Assembly: GCA_963678705.1 (NCBI GenBank)
Contig: OY783206.1
Coordinates: forward strand, 24,377,807-24,441,806
Length of the DNA stretch: 64,000 nt
Direction of reading: 5' to 3'
Origin: Panorpa germanica
Lineage: Eukaryota > Arthropoda > Insecta > Mecoptera > Panorpidae
Part shown: positions 44,109 through 55,983 of the stretch, piece after piece
How positions within the stretch are numbered: the stretch's first letter is position 1
Layout of the letters: each line of letters starts with the position of its first letter
The notes under the pieces: generated by a model
Seen by the model: the letters and a program-made list of their open reading frames with translations, nothing else
What the model was told of the DNA's origin: nothing
Database searches by the model: none
Translations under genes and position numbers: made by a program

Positions 44109-46112
44109 AAAACAATAAAACAGAAACTATTTTTTTTTTAAATAATGTACAAATTTAGAAAATATTTTATTGTATGAAGTTTTTATTTTTTATTTTTGCA
44201 ATTTTGTTTATAGAAATTTATAATAAAAATAAGTTTTTGTATTTTTATTCAATATAAAGTAATTGGAAAATACTTATAAAGATAATTATAACAAAATTGT
44301 TTTTATAGGATTTTATTAAAAGTTAAGTTAAGAGGTTTCTGATTAGGAATTTTGAAAATATCATACCTTTTTTTCCTTGAAAGCCAAGAATTAACAACGC
44401 GTTTAGGTAGATACATTCTGTAATTTTTGTTATTTTAACCATTGGTAGGATAGGACGCCGAATTTATATGAAATTTTACAATAAAAATATGGAATAAAAT
44501 GCACTTATTAGTGGCTCCTATTTTCAAACCAAGGAACTAAATGGAACAAAAGTTTTCAACAGAGCCTTGACGACGTTGAAGATGAGGTAGGGATCATGGA
44601 ACAACAATCAACATTAAAATTAAGGAGCAAATTCACCAAATTAGTATTGGAAGTTTTTATTACATAAGAAGGGCACTACTTATGGTTCGTTCAAAGAAAT
44701 TTTGGTGGATGATAAGTAGCCTCCGAGTGCTGGCTGACACTGCCTACCTATCGTCAGTATCTTTCGCATTAGTACATTTGAACATGAAGCTCAAACTTAC
44801 TTTATTATTCAAAATCGAGGATCTTATAGAATGTTGTGCATTACTAGATCATGGACGGTAAGAGGAGGAGACGAACACACACTGGTACATAATATTTCTC
44901 GTGAAACAGTGTATTGATAAACATTAAGGTAGAAGCATAGTTTCATGATAAACGAGTGCTAATGTAAAACAACTCTAATATCCCTACTTATGATACGACA
45001 GTTAGGCACCCTTAGGTTCGATTAATTGTGCTGTCAACACATGTGTGGATCGGTACTTCCAACGTGGCCAAAGCATATATTTGGATGCTTTGATCTATTT
45101 TACTTAATGCATGTTTGCAGAATGAGCATGAACTTTCTGTCCACACATTCGCTTCCGTACACAAAAGCAAAATATTCGGGCATTATCTATTCTTGGCTGT
45201 ATAAAAAATACTACTCGTCTAATTGGAGTGAAAATTAACATTTACAAAGCATATAGTGGCCCGAATGTGTCATTAAAATTGGCTCAGTCCGCTAAAATTT
45301 AAAATTTCCTAGTATTATTTGATCAAACCTCCTACATTTTCCTTTTAATAAAAATATCGAACCAAAAGTAAGCATTTTGTTCATTATTATTTGATATTTT
45401 GAAAGTTCGTTGAAAAATGTGTATATTATTTTTTTAAATCATTAAAATAATAAGATATAGCTATTTGAAACCATTTCAAAGCGTTTGAGAGAAGATGTAA
45501 TTATGTTGGTATTTATTTTTTGGTGGATAACATGTCTATGATTGAAGTATTTTAAGTTCAATATTTCTTAAAAGGAACTGTAGAATTTATATTTATGAAA
45601 ATAAACAATATTTGTTCATAAAAAATTTCTGTATTTATAGAAATTCTCTGCATAATGCCATATTTGTTGGAGACGTATTAGATTTTAAAATTTGGTTATT
45701 AACTATAACTGAATTTATATTAAAATTTGGATATCGGAACCTAAAATATCGAATTATTTTTATTCAATTCGCAATGTTATAAAAGTTATTAATGATTGAA
45801 ATAGTCATTTATATTTTATATTATTATTAAGGTTCTTTCCATTGAAACAAACTATTGTTACATTCATTTATTAATAATGATTTCGAATCGAATATGTATA
45901 TGAATGAATCGGAGAATTCATAGATGCAAATATCCTATTGTAATTGTAAAAATAATGGTACTGATGGATAACTTTGTCAGACTAAAGTATTTTCTTCGTT
46001 TTAACTTTTTATCAACTCTTTTAAGTGACTTAACGTCTCATGTGATCTCATAGAACCTCTTATTTTCTTAGTTAGTTCAATATATGTTGTTTTAAATTGC
46101 TTTCTTTCCAGT
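44109..46112. other. Intergenic stretch downstream of THAP-ZAD gene
   Basis: AATAAA occurs just after the stop (about 44115). Bases about 44560-45235 are less AT-rich and may be a decayed gene or transposon, but no frame is readable for long. 45690-45850 is a diverged minus-oriented MITE-A (CGAATTATTTTTATTCAATT, CGCAATGTTATAAAAGTTAT). The rest is AT-rich. Confidence 0.45.
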
Positions 46113-46385
46113 GATAAAGTTATTCATTCTGAAGATAAGCCATTTAGTTGTAGTGAATGTAAGAAATCTTTTAAGAGATCTGGTGACTTAAAAGCCCATT
46201 TAGATTATGTACATTTTCGTAAAAGACCAATCTCTTGTACCTTTTGCAATAACTTGTTTATTAAATCAGCACAATTAGAAAAACATTTAAGTACACATTT
46301 GAAGAAAGAACCGGTTATTTGTGATATTTGTAATTTGTCCTTTGGAAAATTACATAATTTACTTCAGCATAAAAAATTCAAACAG
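46113..46385 (+). pseudogene. Orphan exon with three C2H2 zinc fingers
   Basis: Bounded by a good acceptor (CTTTCTTTCCAG|T) and donor (AAACAG|GTAAGG). It encodes KPFSCSECKKSFKRSGDLKA..., then PISCTFCNNLFIKSAQLEKH..., then PVICDICNLSFGKLHNLLQH. The first two fingers have a full C-x2-C...H-x3/4-H. The third ends H-x5 without a clear second histidine. The exon enters in phase 2 (T then GAT AAA). No start codon or partner exon was found nearby. Splicing to the next acceptor at 47522 would give an immediate stop. It may be an alternative exon of the THAP-ZAD gene, whose exon 3 ends in the matching phase, or a leftover of a lost gene. Confidence 0.5.
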
Positions 46386-47521
46386 GTAAGGTATATAAAT
46401 TGACATGGAAGTATAATAGCCATGGAAAACCGTCATAGAATCGTGCAATTTGGGTAAGCTGCAGTTTTAATAAGAATTTACCTCCATTCAGCCGCCATCT
46501 TGAAAATAGGGTTCTAATTTTTTTTTCTTTAATCTTGAAAACCATACGTTTCACAAATATGGTTCTTTGTATATAAGACTATTATCTACAAGAAAGCTAT
46601 AAGCAGAATATTCATAACAATTTATAACAACCATATTTTCAAGGTCGAGGTGCCTTCCACGCCGAAAATTAAAATTTAAATCCAGGTTTGACTTTCAGGT
46701 TCTCTTTTACCGACGGAATTCACCCACTATAATACCATCCTCAAAGATAAAATAAAAGCTTTTCTTTCTGTTTGAATTTACTATGAATAAGTTCTTACAG
46801 ATAAATGTAATTCTGTTACAAAACAATTTATGGCAGCAAAATGAAAATAAACATGTTTAATAATTCTAAATAATTTATCTTTTTATTTTTAAACGATACT
46901 AAGACGTTTTTTTTTATTAATAATAAGTTTTGCGCTCTTTATGAATTTTTCTTAATTCTTCGGTTAAGTATAGTTATTTTTATATTTTATTTCTAAACGA
47001 TTGGATACCGTTAAACTTTTATATGTTCTAATGAAAAATGATACTCTGTGTAAGCAATAGGAAATATCATAAGTTTTTTTCTTTTTGATAGATAAAATAA
47101 ATCAAAAAATAATATTCGCGGTTTTTTAAATATAATTTCATTGTAACCAACGTGATAGAAAAATTCACGATTCCAATATAATATGAATATAGATAAAATA
47201 ATATAAATACATAATTGTAGATAATGTAATATGGAGTACATATTTTACGAAAAACTTTTGTTTCTGACAGTAAAACTTCTCGTATTTGGACATAAACATA
47301 TTTTAAAGATTTGTAATTAATACGACAAAGTAATTTTAAAAGTTTTTAAAGTATCAGTACTTAAAGAATGTGAACGCTTCATAATACAACTGATGAGAGT
47401 GACAGTGTCGTTTAAAGATAATTAAATTACATTTAAAGTATTAGGTATGCATATAACTTATTAAACGTTTCCAAATAGAAATATAGAAACATATTGAACG
47501 TAACCTTGTGTTTTTTTTTCA
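46386..47521. other. Spacer before the 16-finger gene
   Basis: No gene seen. The last bases, GTGTTTTTTTTTCAG, are a strong splice acceptor. The zinc-finger gene therefore probably has a 5' untranslated exon further upstream, which I could not locate. Confidence 0.5.
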
Positions 47522-47536
47522 GTAAATTTGATCAGA

Positions 47537-49147
47537 ATGGAAAACAAGTCACAGAAAAAATTCTTGGTTAACGATGAAGAACTAGAGCCTGAAAATGTGA
47601 CGGTACATTTAAAGCTAGAAATCGATGATGGCATAAATAGCAATAAAGAAATCTTCAAGATGAAAGAAGAGGAGTACGATTATGATATTAATAGAAAAGA
47701 TAAAGTTAATAATATTAAAGAGGAAAGTTACAGGGAATTTTCTGAATCCTCAATATCTAATGAACACCTGAAGAATTCAAATACAAATCTAGAAAATGTG
47801 TTTAATAATTATATGTGTGATGTATGCGACCGTATTTTTGGGTATGCTTCTGAGATAAAAGAACATTTAAAACTACATTATATAAAGAAATTATATAAAT
47901 GTAAAGAATGCCAAATATCGTTCAGTGAAAACTTAAAATTTGAAAAGCATATGCGAAGTCATGGTTGTATGAAACCACATACTTGCAAGACATGCATGAA
48001 ATCATTCTCAAGATTAATTTGTTTAAAACAACATACAGTTATTCATTCATATAAAAAAACATTTTTTTGTGATAAATGTTCAAAATCGTTTGTCAAATTA
48101 AGATATTTAAACAAACACAAGATGATTCATTCAGGTAGCAAGCCATTTGTTTGCCCTCTATGTCCTAAGTCATTCACGTTGTATTCATACTTAAAACAAC
48201 ATAATAAATCTCATCTAAATAAACCATTTTCTTGTGATATCTGCAGGGTATCATTTAAAACTGTAGACAAATTAAACACACATAAATTAGAAGAACACAG
48301 TACTGAAAAACCGTTTTCATGTGAAATTTGCACAAAATCATTCACTAAATTGAATTTGCTAAATGCGCATAAAATCATTCACACAGATATTAAACCATAC
48401 TCTTGCAGTGACTGTCCTAAAACATTTAGAAGGTTACCTGAACTTAAAGATCATTTAAATATACATATTAATATGGAGTCATTCATTTGTAATGTTTGCA
48501 ATATGTCGTTTGTAAATTCTGTTAGATTAAAGTCTCACAAAAGGATTCACTTAGAGGTAAAACGATTTTCGTGCGATATATGTACGAAATCATTTACCAG
48601 GTCGGACAGTTTGAATGCACATAAGATTTGCCATTCAGATATTAAGGCATTTTTGTGTAGTATTTGTAACAAGGCATTTTCTACATTGAACAGTTTAAGA
48701 AAACATCAAGTTGTACATTCAGATGAAAAGCCATTTAAATGTAGTTCATGTCCAAAAACGTTCAGAGCAGTGGCGAATTTAAATAGACACATGGTTACAC
48801 ATTCTAATAAGAAACCGTTCTCTTGTGGAGAATGTTATAAGTCATTTAAAAGAAGATCTGGTTTAAAAGAACATTTGATAATTCATTTAAATATTAAGCC
48901 ATATTCTTGTAGTGTTTGTAATAGATTATTTGTTCATCCAAAGCAATTAAACCAGCACATGATTATGCATTCAGATAAGAAATTTTCGTGTGAAATATGC
49001 AACGCATCATTTACTAGATTATCACATTTAAAAGATCATAAAATAAGCCATATCAATAGTAAACCGTTTGCGTGTGATATTTGTTTGAAAGCATTTAAAA
49101 GTATTAAAAATTTAAGGGCACATAAAACAACGCATTCAAGTAAATAA
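47537..49147 (+). CDS. C2H2 zinc-finger protein with sixteen fingers
   Basis: A single coding exon of 536 residues from the ATG at 47537, 15 bases after a splice acceptor; upstream in-frame codons include stops. The N-terminal 90 residues are acidic and polar with three psi-K-x-E SUMO consensus sites (LKLE, MKEE, IKEE). From about residue 92 to the end there are sixteen consecutive C-x2-C-x12-H-x3/4-H fingers (for example FSCEICTKSFTKLNLLNAHK and FKCSSCPKTFRAVANLNRHM). The linkers are often HS-x-x-KPF rather than the classical TGEKP. No ZAD, BTB or KRAB domain is present in this exon, though a missing upstream exon could encode one. Probable sequence-specific DNA-binding protein. Paralogy with the neighbouring C2H2 exon at 46.1 kb is likely. 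Confidence 0.85.
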   Translation: MENKSQKKFLVNDEELEPENVTVHLKLEIDDGINSNKEIFKMKEEEYDYDINRKDKVNNIKEESYREFSESSISNEHLKNSNTNLENVFNNYMCDVCDRIFGYASEIKEHLKLHYIKKLYKCKECQISFSENLKFEKHMRSHGCMKPHTCKTCMKSFSRLICLKQHTVIHSYKKTFFCDKCSKSFVKLRYLNKHKMIHSGSKPFVCPLCPKSFTLYSYLKQHNKSHLNKPFSCDICRVSFKTVDKLNTHKLEEHSTEKPFSCEICTKSFTKLNLLNAHKIIHTDIKPYSCSDCPKTFRRLPELKDHLNIHINMESFICNVCNMSFVNSVRLKSHKRIHLEVKRFSCDICTKSFTRSDSLNAHKICHSDIKAFLCSICNKAFSTLNSLRKHQVVHSDEKPFKCSSCPKTFRAVANLNRHMVTHSNKKPFSCGECYKSFKRRSGLKEHLIIHLNIKPYSCSVCNRLFVHPKQLNQHMIMHSDKKFSCEICNASFTRLSHLKDHKISHINSKPFACDICLKAFKSIKNLRAHKTTHSSK

Positions 49148-49194
49148 AAAGTTAACCAAACACTAAAAAATCGGTTTAACTTCTATTTAAAAAT

Positions 49195-49640
49195 GAAACA
49201 GATGCTTTCTCTTCCCGTCTTCTCTGTACCTCTGTCATCCACCTTCTTCCTTTTTTATCTCTGACATCCTGAATTTCTTTACTGCTTCCTCCCACTGCTA
49301 CTCTCCGTTTTCCTGTACTTCCTTTATTCTTCTTTGTATGTCCATCATATACCTCTTTCATTCTGTGCCTCCTCATCTTCTTTTCACTGTTTAATGCTCC
49401 AACGTCTCTGTTTCTTTCCTAAGCCTCTTCTGCCGCCAATCCGTTCCTTTCATAGTACTCTTTCCTCCTTTTCGTTCCCCCCTTTCCTAACCTCTTTACA
49501 TATCTTCATCAAGATCTCACTATCTGCTTTTTCATTTTTTCTTCGATTCTCACTGCTCTTCTCCCTATTTAGTTTCTTATTTTATCCCGGCATATTACCC
49601 TTTTCACATATCTTTCATTTTATCATAGTAAATTTGAAAA
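49195..49640 (-). mobile_element. Non-LTR retrotransposon 3' remnant (copy 4)
   Basis: Pyrimidine-rich on plus. On minus, with frameshifts, it contains DKKGRRWMTEVQRRREEK, matching EGKRWMAEIEKRR of copy 1. It lies just after the end of the 16-finger gene. Confidence 0.6.
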
Positions 49641-50667
49641 TAGTTGGTAAAGAATAAGAGTAAATATGAAAATATATGGTAGATACCGGAAATAAGAAAG
49701 AAAGGTCTCCAATAGTTGAAACATATAGAAAGAATGAAGTGGAGACCCAGGATGATATCTGACGAAAAGGGAGGAAACATTCAAGGACGTGAACCTCTAT
49801 ACAGCTGTAGGCTGTGAAGATAGATGGAATATAAACCTTAGATCCTTAAGTTTTTCTAAAAAAAATATATTGTTCATCAATCTAGATTTGTTGTCATACA
49901 CCCTGCACCTAAAATTATCAAAATAAACAATATTTGTATATTCACAATTGCTTTATTTATATTAATCATTATACAGAAAATATGAATGGGTTTTATATGG
50001 GTATTTCATTATTTTTTCAACAGACGCCACATTTATTTGTATTGCGCCAAGATTGTATGCAACTTGATTAACACCCTCAACAAACATATTTAAAGACTGA
50101 AATATCAATATTATCTAAAAGAATTATATTAAATTTCAGTAAATAATAAAATACATTAAATTGTGTTTAGAAGAAAATTCAGGCACTGTTCGATCACATC
50201 TTATATTTAGAAATTCTTTTCTACAAACTCAGCCAGAAGTAACATTTTAAACAACCGTATTCAATAAAAATTAAGTAACACGTATCTCCAAATGAATGTA
50301 TAGTGAACTAACCATAAGTATCACTCCAAAATACTTTTATTTATAAGTGGAAATTTTATAAAAGTTAACTGAGATGAGAATTTGAAACATATAACGTTTC
50401 AATTTTTAGTAAATGTGGATTTTGAACGCATTTTCCTCGATAACAGCTGGATATTATATCTCAAAAGCTAATCATACGATTAAATATAACTATACTTTCT
50501 TAAAAACGCACAACTTAACTCAAACTTAAAATAAACTAAAAATATTCGATTCTTATCATAAAATCATATAAATTCTATATAATTATTTAATAATTTGAAG
50601 TTGATATAAAACTAAATATATATTTTTTTCTTAAAAGTAGAAAATTTTTCAAAACTGTATATACGTA
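49641..50667. other. Spacer between convergent zinc-finger genes
   Basis: AT-rich intergenic sequence that must hold the 3' ends of both flanking genes. AATAAA-like sites are frequent. No transposon boundary was recognised. Confidence 0.5.
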
Positions 50668-52936
50668 TTATTTATTATTCAACCAAGATAAATCGAAATG
50701 ATTCTTTTCTTTATCGTGCTGAATCAAACGACTAAGTTGAGAGAAATGAATATCGCAAATTTCACATTTATATTGTTTCTGTTTTAAATGTTTTCGGTTA
50801 TGGAGTTCTAGCTCACTCAGTTGCCCAAATTGTTTGCTACACTCGCTACAAGAATAAGGGTTGTATCCAGGGTGAATACGAACATGCTTATCAAAATTAT
50901 TTAGATTGTCAAAAACTGTTTCACATTCGAAACAAAAATATGTATCTGTTTTATTTTCGCTATTAGCTTGCTTTTTGCATGTTTTTAAATGGCAGTTAAA
51001 ATCATTCAAGGAATTAAAGGTAAGTTGACAGTATGTACAAGAACTTTTGTTATTTTGTAGATCATCAAGAAAAGGTAATTGCTTATTATATTCTTCATGA
51101 CTGGAATGTTGATTCAGATGCTCCGTCATTAATGTATAATCAGCAAAAGTTTCGTCGCAGTGATTACAGCTATGAGTGAAATGTATTTTTGAATGTTCTT
51201 CTAAATTACTTGCTTGATAGAATTTGCATTCACAGTAGTTGCAATTGTGTACATGTTTTCTATAGTGATGCTGCAAATGACATAACTGTCTAAAAGATAT
51301 GTTACATTCTTGACAATTATACGGTTTCTCTCCAGTGTGTCGACGTAAATGCTGATTTAAATGGCTTTGTTGCGTAAATGATTTTACACAATGTTGGCAT
51401 TTGTAAGGTCTCGTCCCACTGTGTATTCGAGAATGTTGCTTCAAGCCACCTAGTTTAGTAAATGTCTTTGAACAATCTTTACATTGATACACATGAAGGC
51501 CTCGATTATTTGCTTTTGCTTTGTTTCTTTTTGATTTCTTGTTTTGGAGTTTTTCATTGTTATTCAAATTATCATATGATTTAAAAGGATTAATATCCTG
51601 TTCAAAATAGTTCATCAAAAAATTTTCATCTTGAAGTTTTAAATATTGCGGTTCGCGCTTTATTGTAATGTTATTCGATTCAGGGGCTATTATTGCAGAT
51701 TTATCGAATTCAGTAATATCTATTTCAGTCTTTATATTTGCTAATATTTGGTCAGGAAACTCTTCATTTGTATTTCTTATAGATGAATAATCCATTGCTG
51801 AAAAACCTGAAAATTAATTTAAAAATTATTAATTAATTTTGTGATAACAGTTAAAGAAGTGCTATTACAGAATTATCTTTGAGTTAAAGCCAATGTAGTC
51901 AAAGCCAAAAATTTAATGTTGATGATATAATGTTGTCATGTTCTTTGATAAAATTTTATATTAGGTTCTAGATCGACCGAACGATTTACAATTACTTCGC
52001 TTTAACTGTTAACTAAATTTCGCGATAACTATGAGTTCAAGAACCGGCCCTAAATAAATAAATATAAATTGTTTAATCGACAATTTTTCGTAACATGAAC
52101 CACATGGCAACTAAAGTTAAACCGTATTCGCACTTATTGGTATCTATTGATATATTAGTTATCCATTGATTAGAGGTAAAAGATTCATCAGTTATTAATA
52201 TATTTATATTTAACAAATTTAAGAAATAGCAACAAATTAATTAATTACTCACATCAATAAATATTAAGTATAACAATCATAAATATCTACTTCTGTTTCA
52301 AGGTTAATGGTATCTTTTTAAGTAAATACAAATCACTATTTTTGTAGAATTAAACTACATAATTATAAAGAACTCTATAATAATTAATCAAATTATTAAT
52401 ATTTATTTTTATGGAAAATATGAGTGAATATGAATAATTATGAACATATAATGTACTTATTTAAATTAAACTATGTATATATTATAGCTAGTGAATAAAA
52501 CCGTTTATCCAAAATTTAAAAACATTTATTTTTTGTTTTAAAAAAATATACAACTGTTAACTTAGCACAAAAATATCCTAAGTTCTTATATCATTTATTT
52601 TTAGATTGTGAAATTATTTATTACTTTTTTATATTAAACTACAAGAGTATGTATTAAAAAAATGTATTAAAAAAAACAAATCCATATTGTGATAATAATT
52701 TTTATAAGATATTAATTTTAAATATTTAAATAAAGAGAATAGTAATATTACAATAAAATAAAGGAGAACCTTCTATTCTATAAATATTTAATGAAAACTC
52801 TATTGTATTTTAAAAATCAGTAAAAATATTATCGATTGTCAGTTAGAGATAACCTCATTTTTTTTATACATGTGTTTAGTGAATTTATATGATAACTATT
52901 ATTAAACAAAATCAACTTACGTATAACTTTTTGCAT
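50668..52936 (-). CDS. C2H2 zinc-finger protein with irregular fingers
   Basis: The main coding exon is 50668-51806. An upstream exon, 52921-52936, encodes the start MQKVI and joins in phase (ATAC|GTTTTTC) to read MQKVIRFSAMDYSS, giving 384 residues. If that small exon is not used, the ATG at 51795 gives 375 residues. The acidic N-terminus has two psi-K-x-E SUMO consensus sites (IKTE, IKRE). A basic patch (KKSKRNKAKANNR) precedes the fingers. Three canonical fingers with TG(T/E)(R/K)P linkers follow (HVYQCKDCSKTFTKLGGLKQ, RPYKCQHCVKSFTQQSHLNQ, KPYNCQECNISFRQLCHLQH). Next come compact fingers lacking linkers (HNCNYCECKFYQASNLEEHS), an isolated CTYCQLTF finger with H-x4-C, and three C-terminal fingers, the last with H-x5-H. 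Probable DNA-binding regulator. Confidence 0.82.
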
Positions 52937-53262
52937 TAGTAGATTCTTTATTAATCACTGGATCAGTTTAGAAATTTAAGTTTCATATATTATAGCAAAT
53001 AAATATTTAAACCAATACAATAACAACTGATAACAACGGACCTCTTCAATACTACACACAAGCGATGGACAAGCGATTGTGTAGGAACTATTTACAAGGC
53101 CACACGGTTTATTAAAAAAAAAAAAAAAAAAAGAAATGTATTTACAGCTCTGTTATAGGGTATTTAAAAGTAGTAACAATTATATATGTACATACAGGGT
53201 GTATATATATATAAATATTTTTTAAATTTCAAGTAAAGAAGAGACATAAAGAAGGACAAAGG
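52937..53262. other. Upstream of the irregular C2H2 gene
   Basis: Likely promoter of the minus-strand zinc-finger gene. An A20-like run stands at about 53116-53135 and an AT microsatellite at about 53195-53215. Confidence 0.4.
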
Positions 53263-53631
53263 TCGCCGAGCATTTTAGTTCACTATTCCAAAAATGGCGG
53301 ACTGTGGGCGACTCAACATTTGAAGGGAATGAAGGGTGAAGGGGTGCACTGAGCTAAAGTTCAGTGCAGTACAGTGATACCACATATTAAAACATAATAT
53401 TTATATATATACATAAATATATATTAATATTGTAGTTTTATTTTGTGTTATGCTTTGTATCACTGTGTATACAATTATTTGCATTTGTTTAGTACTATAC
53501 AAAAATATTATGTTTTAATATGTGGTATCACTGAACTGCACTGAACTTTAGCTCAGTGCACTCCCTTCACCCTCCATTCCCTTCAAATGTTGAGTCGCCG
53601 AGCATTTTAGTTCACTATTCCAAAAATGGCG
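53263..53631. mobile_element. Foldback element flanked by 37-bp direct repeats
   Basis: Left arm about 53309-53402 (CGACTCAACATTTGAAGGGA to CATATTAAAACATAATATT). The right arm, about 53513-53597, is its near-perfect reverse complement; the loop is about 110 bases. The whole is bracketed by a direct repeat of 37 bases beginning TCGCCGAGCATTTTAGTTCA and ending AAAAATGGCG (53263-53299 and 53595-53631). The second direct repeat overlaps the end of the right arm. No coding capacity. Confidence 0.75.
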
Positions 53632-53679
53632 CCTAAAGCGACATTGATGAATTGTACATTAAGTGAGGGTACCCTGCCC

Positions 53680-54080
53680 TTAGTGCTGTGGTAATGTTTG
53701 GTAGCTGTTGGTAATCATCAAATCAAGTCCAAGAATAGTAAGTTTTTATTTTATTTACTCCCTGCTAAGGCAGACATAATATTGGAATTTTCTTGTTCCT
53801 TGAAATAGCTGTAAATAATATTTGATATTTTGATATATAAATACATATAGCAGAGATTTATGAGCTGTAAGGTTGGCAGCGGTTGTGATGTCATGCATTT
53901 GGAATGTGTACAACGTTGAATCCCTTTAATAATTAAAGAGACAAAGTGACTTTTTTAATTGTTATTATCTCTTAACATATAAGGAGTTATTAAAAAATAA
54001 TTGAACATTTCAGGTTCTAGTAACCCACTTTAACAATATATAGTACACTTTTATAGAAATTAAGACATAGGACATAAGCC
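53680..54080 (+). mobile_element. MITE-A right half with extra internal segment
   Basis: It contains the subfamily segment (TGGTAATGTTTGGTAGCTG, GCTAAGGCAGACATAATATT, ATAGCAGAGATTTATGAGCT) and the family's right half to AGACATAGGACATAAGCC. It most resembles the two copies around the odorant receptor's last exon. Confidence 0.65.
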
Positions 54081-54208
54081 GACTCTGTAACCAGCTGAGA
54101 AAACATTATTTTGGACTATTCTAATATAATTTCCATCTTTCTTATTTGTGTGTTTTCTCTGCCATTGTCCCATTCACTTTATTGTGGTTATCTTTCTCTC
54201 TCTGACAG

Positions 54209-54441
54209 GTCAAAGTATATTAATTGATATTGGTAACTGGTTTGTAGGCATTTATTCATTGCGCCTGGCAGAGCGGCAACATTACTTGCGTATAAAATTT
54301 AACAAGAAAGTCTTATATTTTGCAATTATTTTGCGACAATATTTTGTAACCGTTTATGTTACATATATGCTACATTCCTTTTACACTAACCCCACGCAAT
54401 TCTACAAAGTCCTTAAGTATGAAATATCAGCTACCTCATAA
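54209..54441 (+). other. Possible orphan terminal exon
   Basis: A good acceptor (TTTCTCTCTCTGACAG) opens about 77 codons to a stop, containing SILIDIGNWFVGIYSLRLAE and FAIILRQYFVTVYVTYMLHS. It is hydrophobic and could be membrane-associated. No family is recognised and no partner exons were found. It could equally be a chance frame next to a MITE. Confidence 0.2.
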
Positions 54442-55508
54442 AAAGTAATTCATATTTTAAAATATTTATAGTAATGACAACAAAACAGTGAAACCAGCCA
54501 GCAAAGTAATTTTAATATTAAAATAATAAATAAATGAATTCATATATAAACAAGTACAAGAAAGTATTAAATAAAAATAAATCACTTCAACACTTCATGG
54601 GCCAGCCTAACCGCACGCAATGTCCTTGGAATGCCGGTGAAGTCATGAATACAATAAATCCAACCTGGCAACATTTTATATTAATGCAAGAGTAAAAAGT
54701 ATTAACAAATTCATTACCAAATAAAGTAGAGGCAACAATTTATTCATAAATTGTATTAAAATTGAAGTAGAGGTAGCATTTATTTAAAATGATATCTCTA
54801 CTTCTTTTTTAAATGCTATTCAAACGCCTACTTAGAAGTATTGGCCTAATAAATTTATGTTATTTGTAAGCTCTTACATCATCATCTTTGATAACTCATC
54901 TCTGATCCGGGGATCGAACCAACGCTCTCATCAACTGTTCGTCACACACTTTTTATAATTTAAGAAACTGTAAAAAAAGTTGTTTTTTTAGTGAACTACC
55001 TTAATGAGGATTGAAAAGATTTCATTTTCTTTTCCAATTGTTTTCTAATCAATAGTAAAAACACAATTTACAAAATAGATAATATTTATTCTTTTATATT
55101 TATCTAATACTAAAAATATTTCTCTTCATTACTCTTATTCTTTGTTCGTTTGTTACATATATCAGCTGATTTACATCTGCATGTATTAAGATATTCGTAT
55201 AACGCTAGTTTTATGCTACGCGCAACACATTATCAGACATAATATAATACAAGGCATCAACTAAGAACATCGACTAAGATTTAGGCTCAGGCCAAAAATC
55301 ATAAAAGTAAGAAATAGACTAATAAAATTATAATTAAGTTCAAAAAAATAAATGTTTGGAATTTCGAAATTATCTTAATATTACTATTTTGTTTTTAAAA
55401 AAATATGATTTGTCAAACTGCTCAAGTTAATACAAAATCAAAAAAATGTCACAACTAGCTGCATCTAGATAAGTCGGTGTAGAAGTAGTTGCGCTATATA
55501 ATAATTAA
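54442..55508. other. Intergenic stretch with a SINE-like B box
   Basis: Mostly AT-rich. On the minus strand at about 54905-54930 GCGTTGGTTCGATCCCCGG contains GGTTCGATCC, matching the pol III B-box consensus (GGTTCGANTCC except for one base). A convincing A box or full tRNA fold is not present, so at most this is a fragment of a tRNA-derived SINE. Confidence 0.3.
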
Positions 55509-55983
55509 GGGGCTTGCGAACTCATTTTTTTAAATTAATGTCAATAAATGTATATTAGCGTTTCTATTTTATTAAATATCTAAATGTTGACGGAGATATA
55601 GCAATTAAAAATTCAAATTGTAGTTTTAGTGCTACAGATGTCAGCCATATTTATGACGTAATCTGTCGCACTATTAAGGAATAGGTCAGTTATTTTTTCT
55701 ATGAATAAGAATTCTGTGTTGAATATGCTATCTCTTTTACGTTTGGTTGTATAAAAAACATAGCAACTTAACGCATGTGACGTGATGTCACATGTCTTAG
55801 AATGTTCTGTAACATTGAATCTTTAATAAATAATTAAAAAAAACAAAATGACATTTTTAATTGTTAATATCTCTTAACACATAAGGAGTTCATAAAAAAT
55901 AATTGAACATTTGAGGTTCTAGTAACCAGCTTTATCAATATATTGTAGTTTTATGGAAATTAAGACATAGGAAGCAAGCCCAT
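55509..55983 (+). mobile_element. MITE-A, near-complete plain copy
   Basis: Starts GGGGCTTGCGAACTCATTTT and ends AGACATAGGAAGCAAGCCC. ATTAA lies on both sides (just left of the first G, and after the last C), which may be the target duplication. About 475 bp. It serves as a reference for the family. Confidence 0.75.

Noticed and set aside
54880..54960. tRNA gene on the minus strand
   Set aside because: A B box is present but no cloverleaf; kept only as a SINE-like hint.
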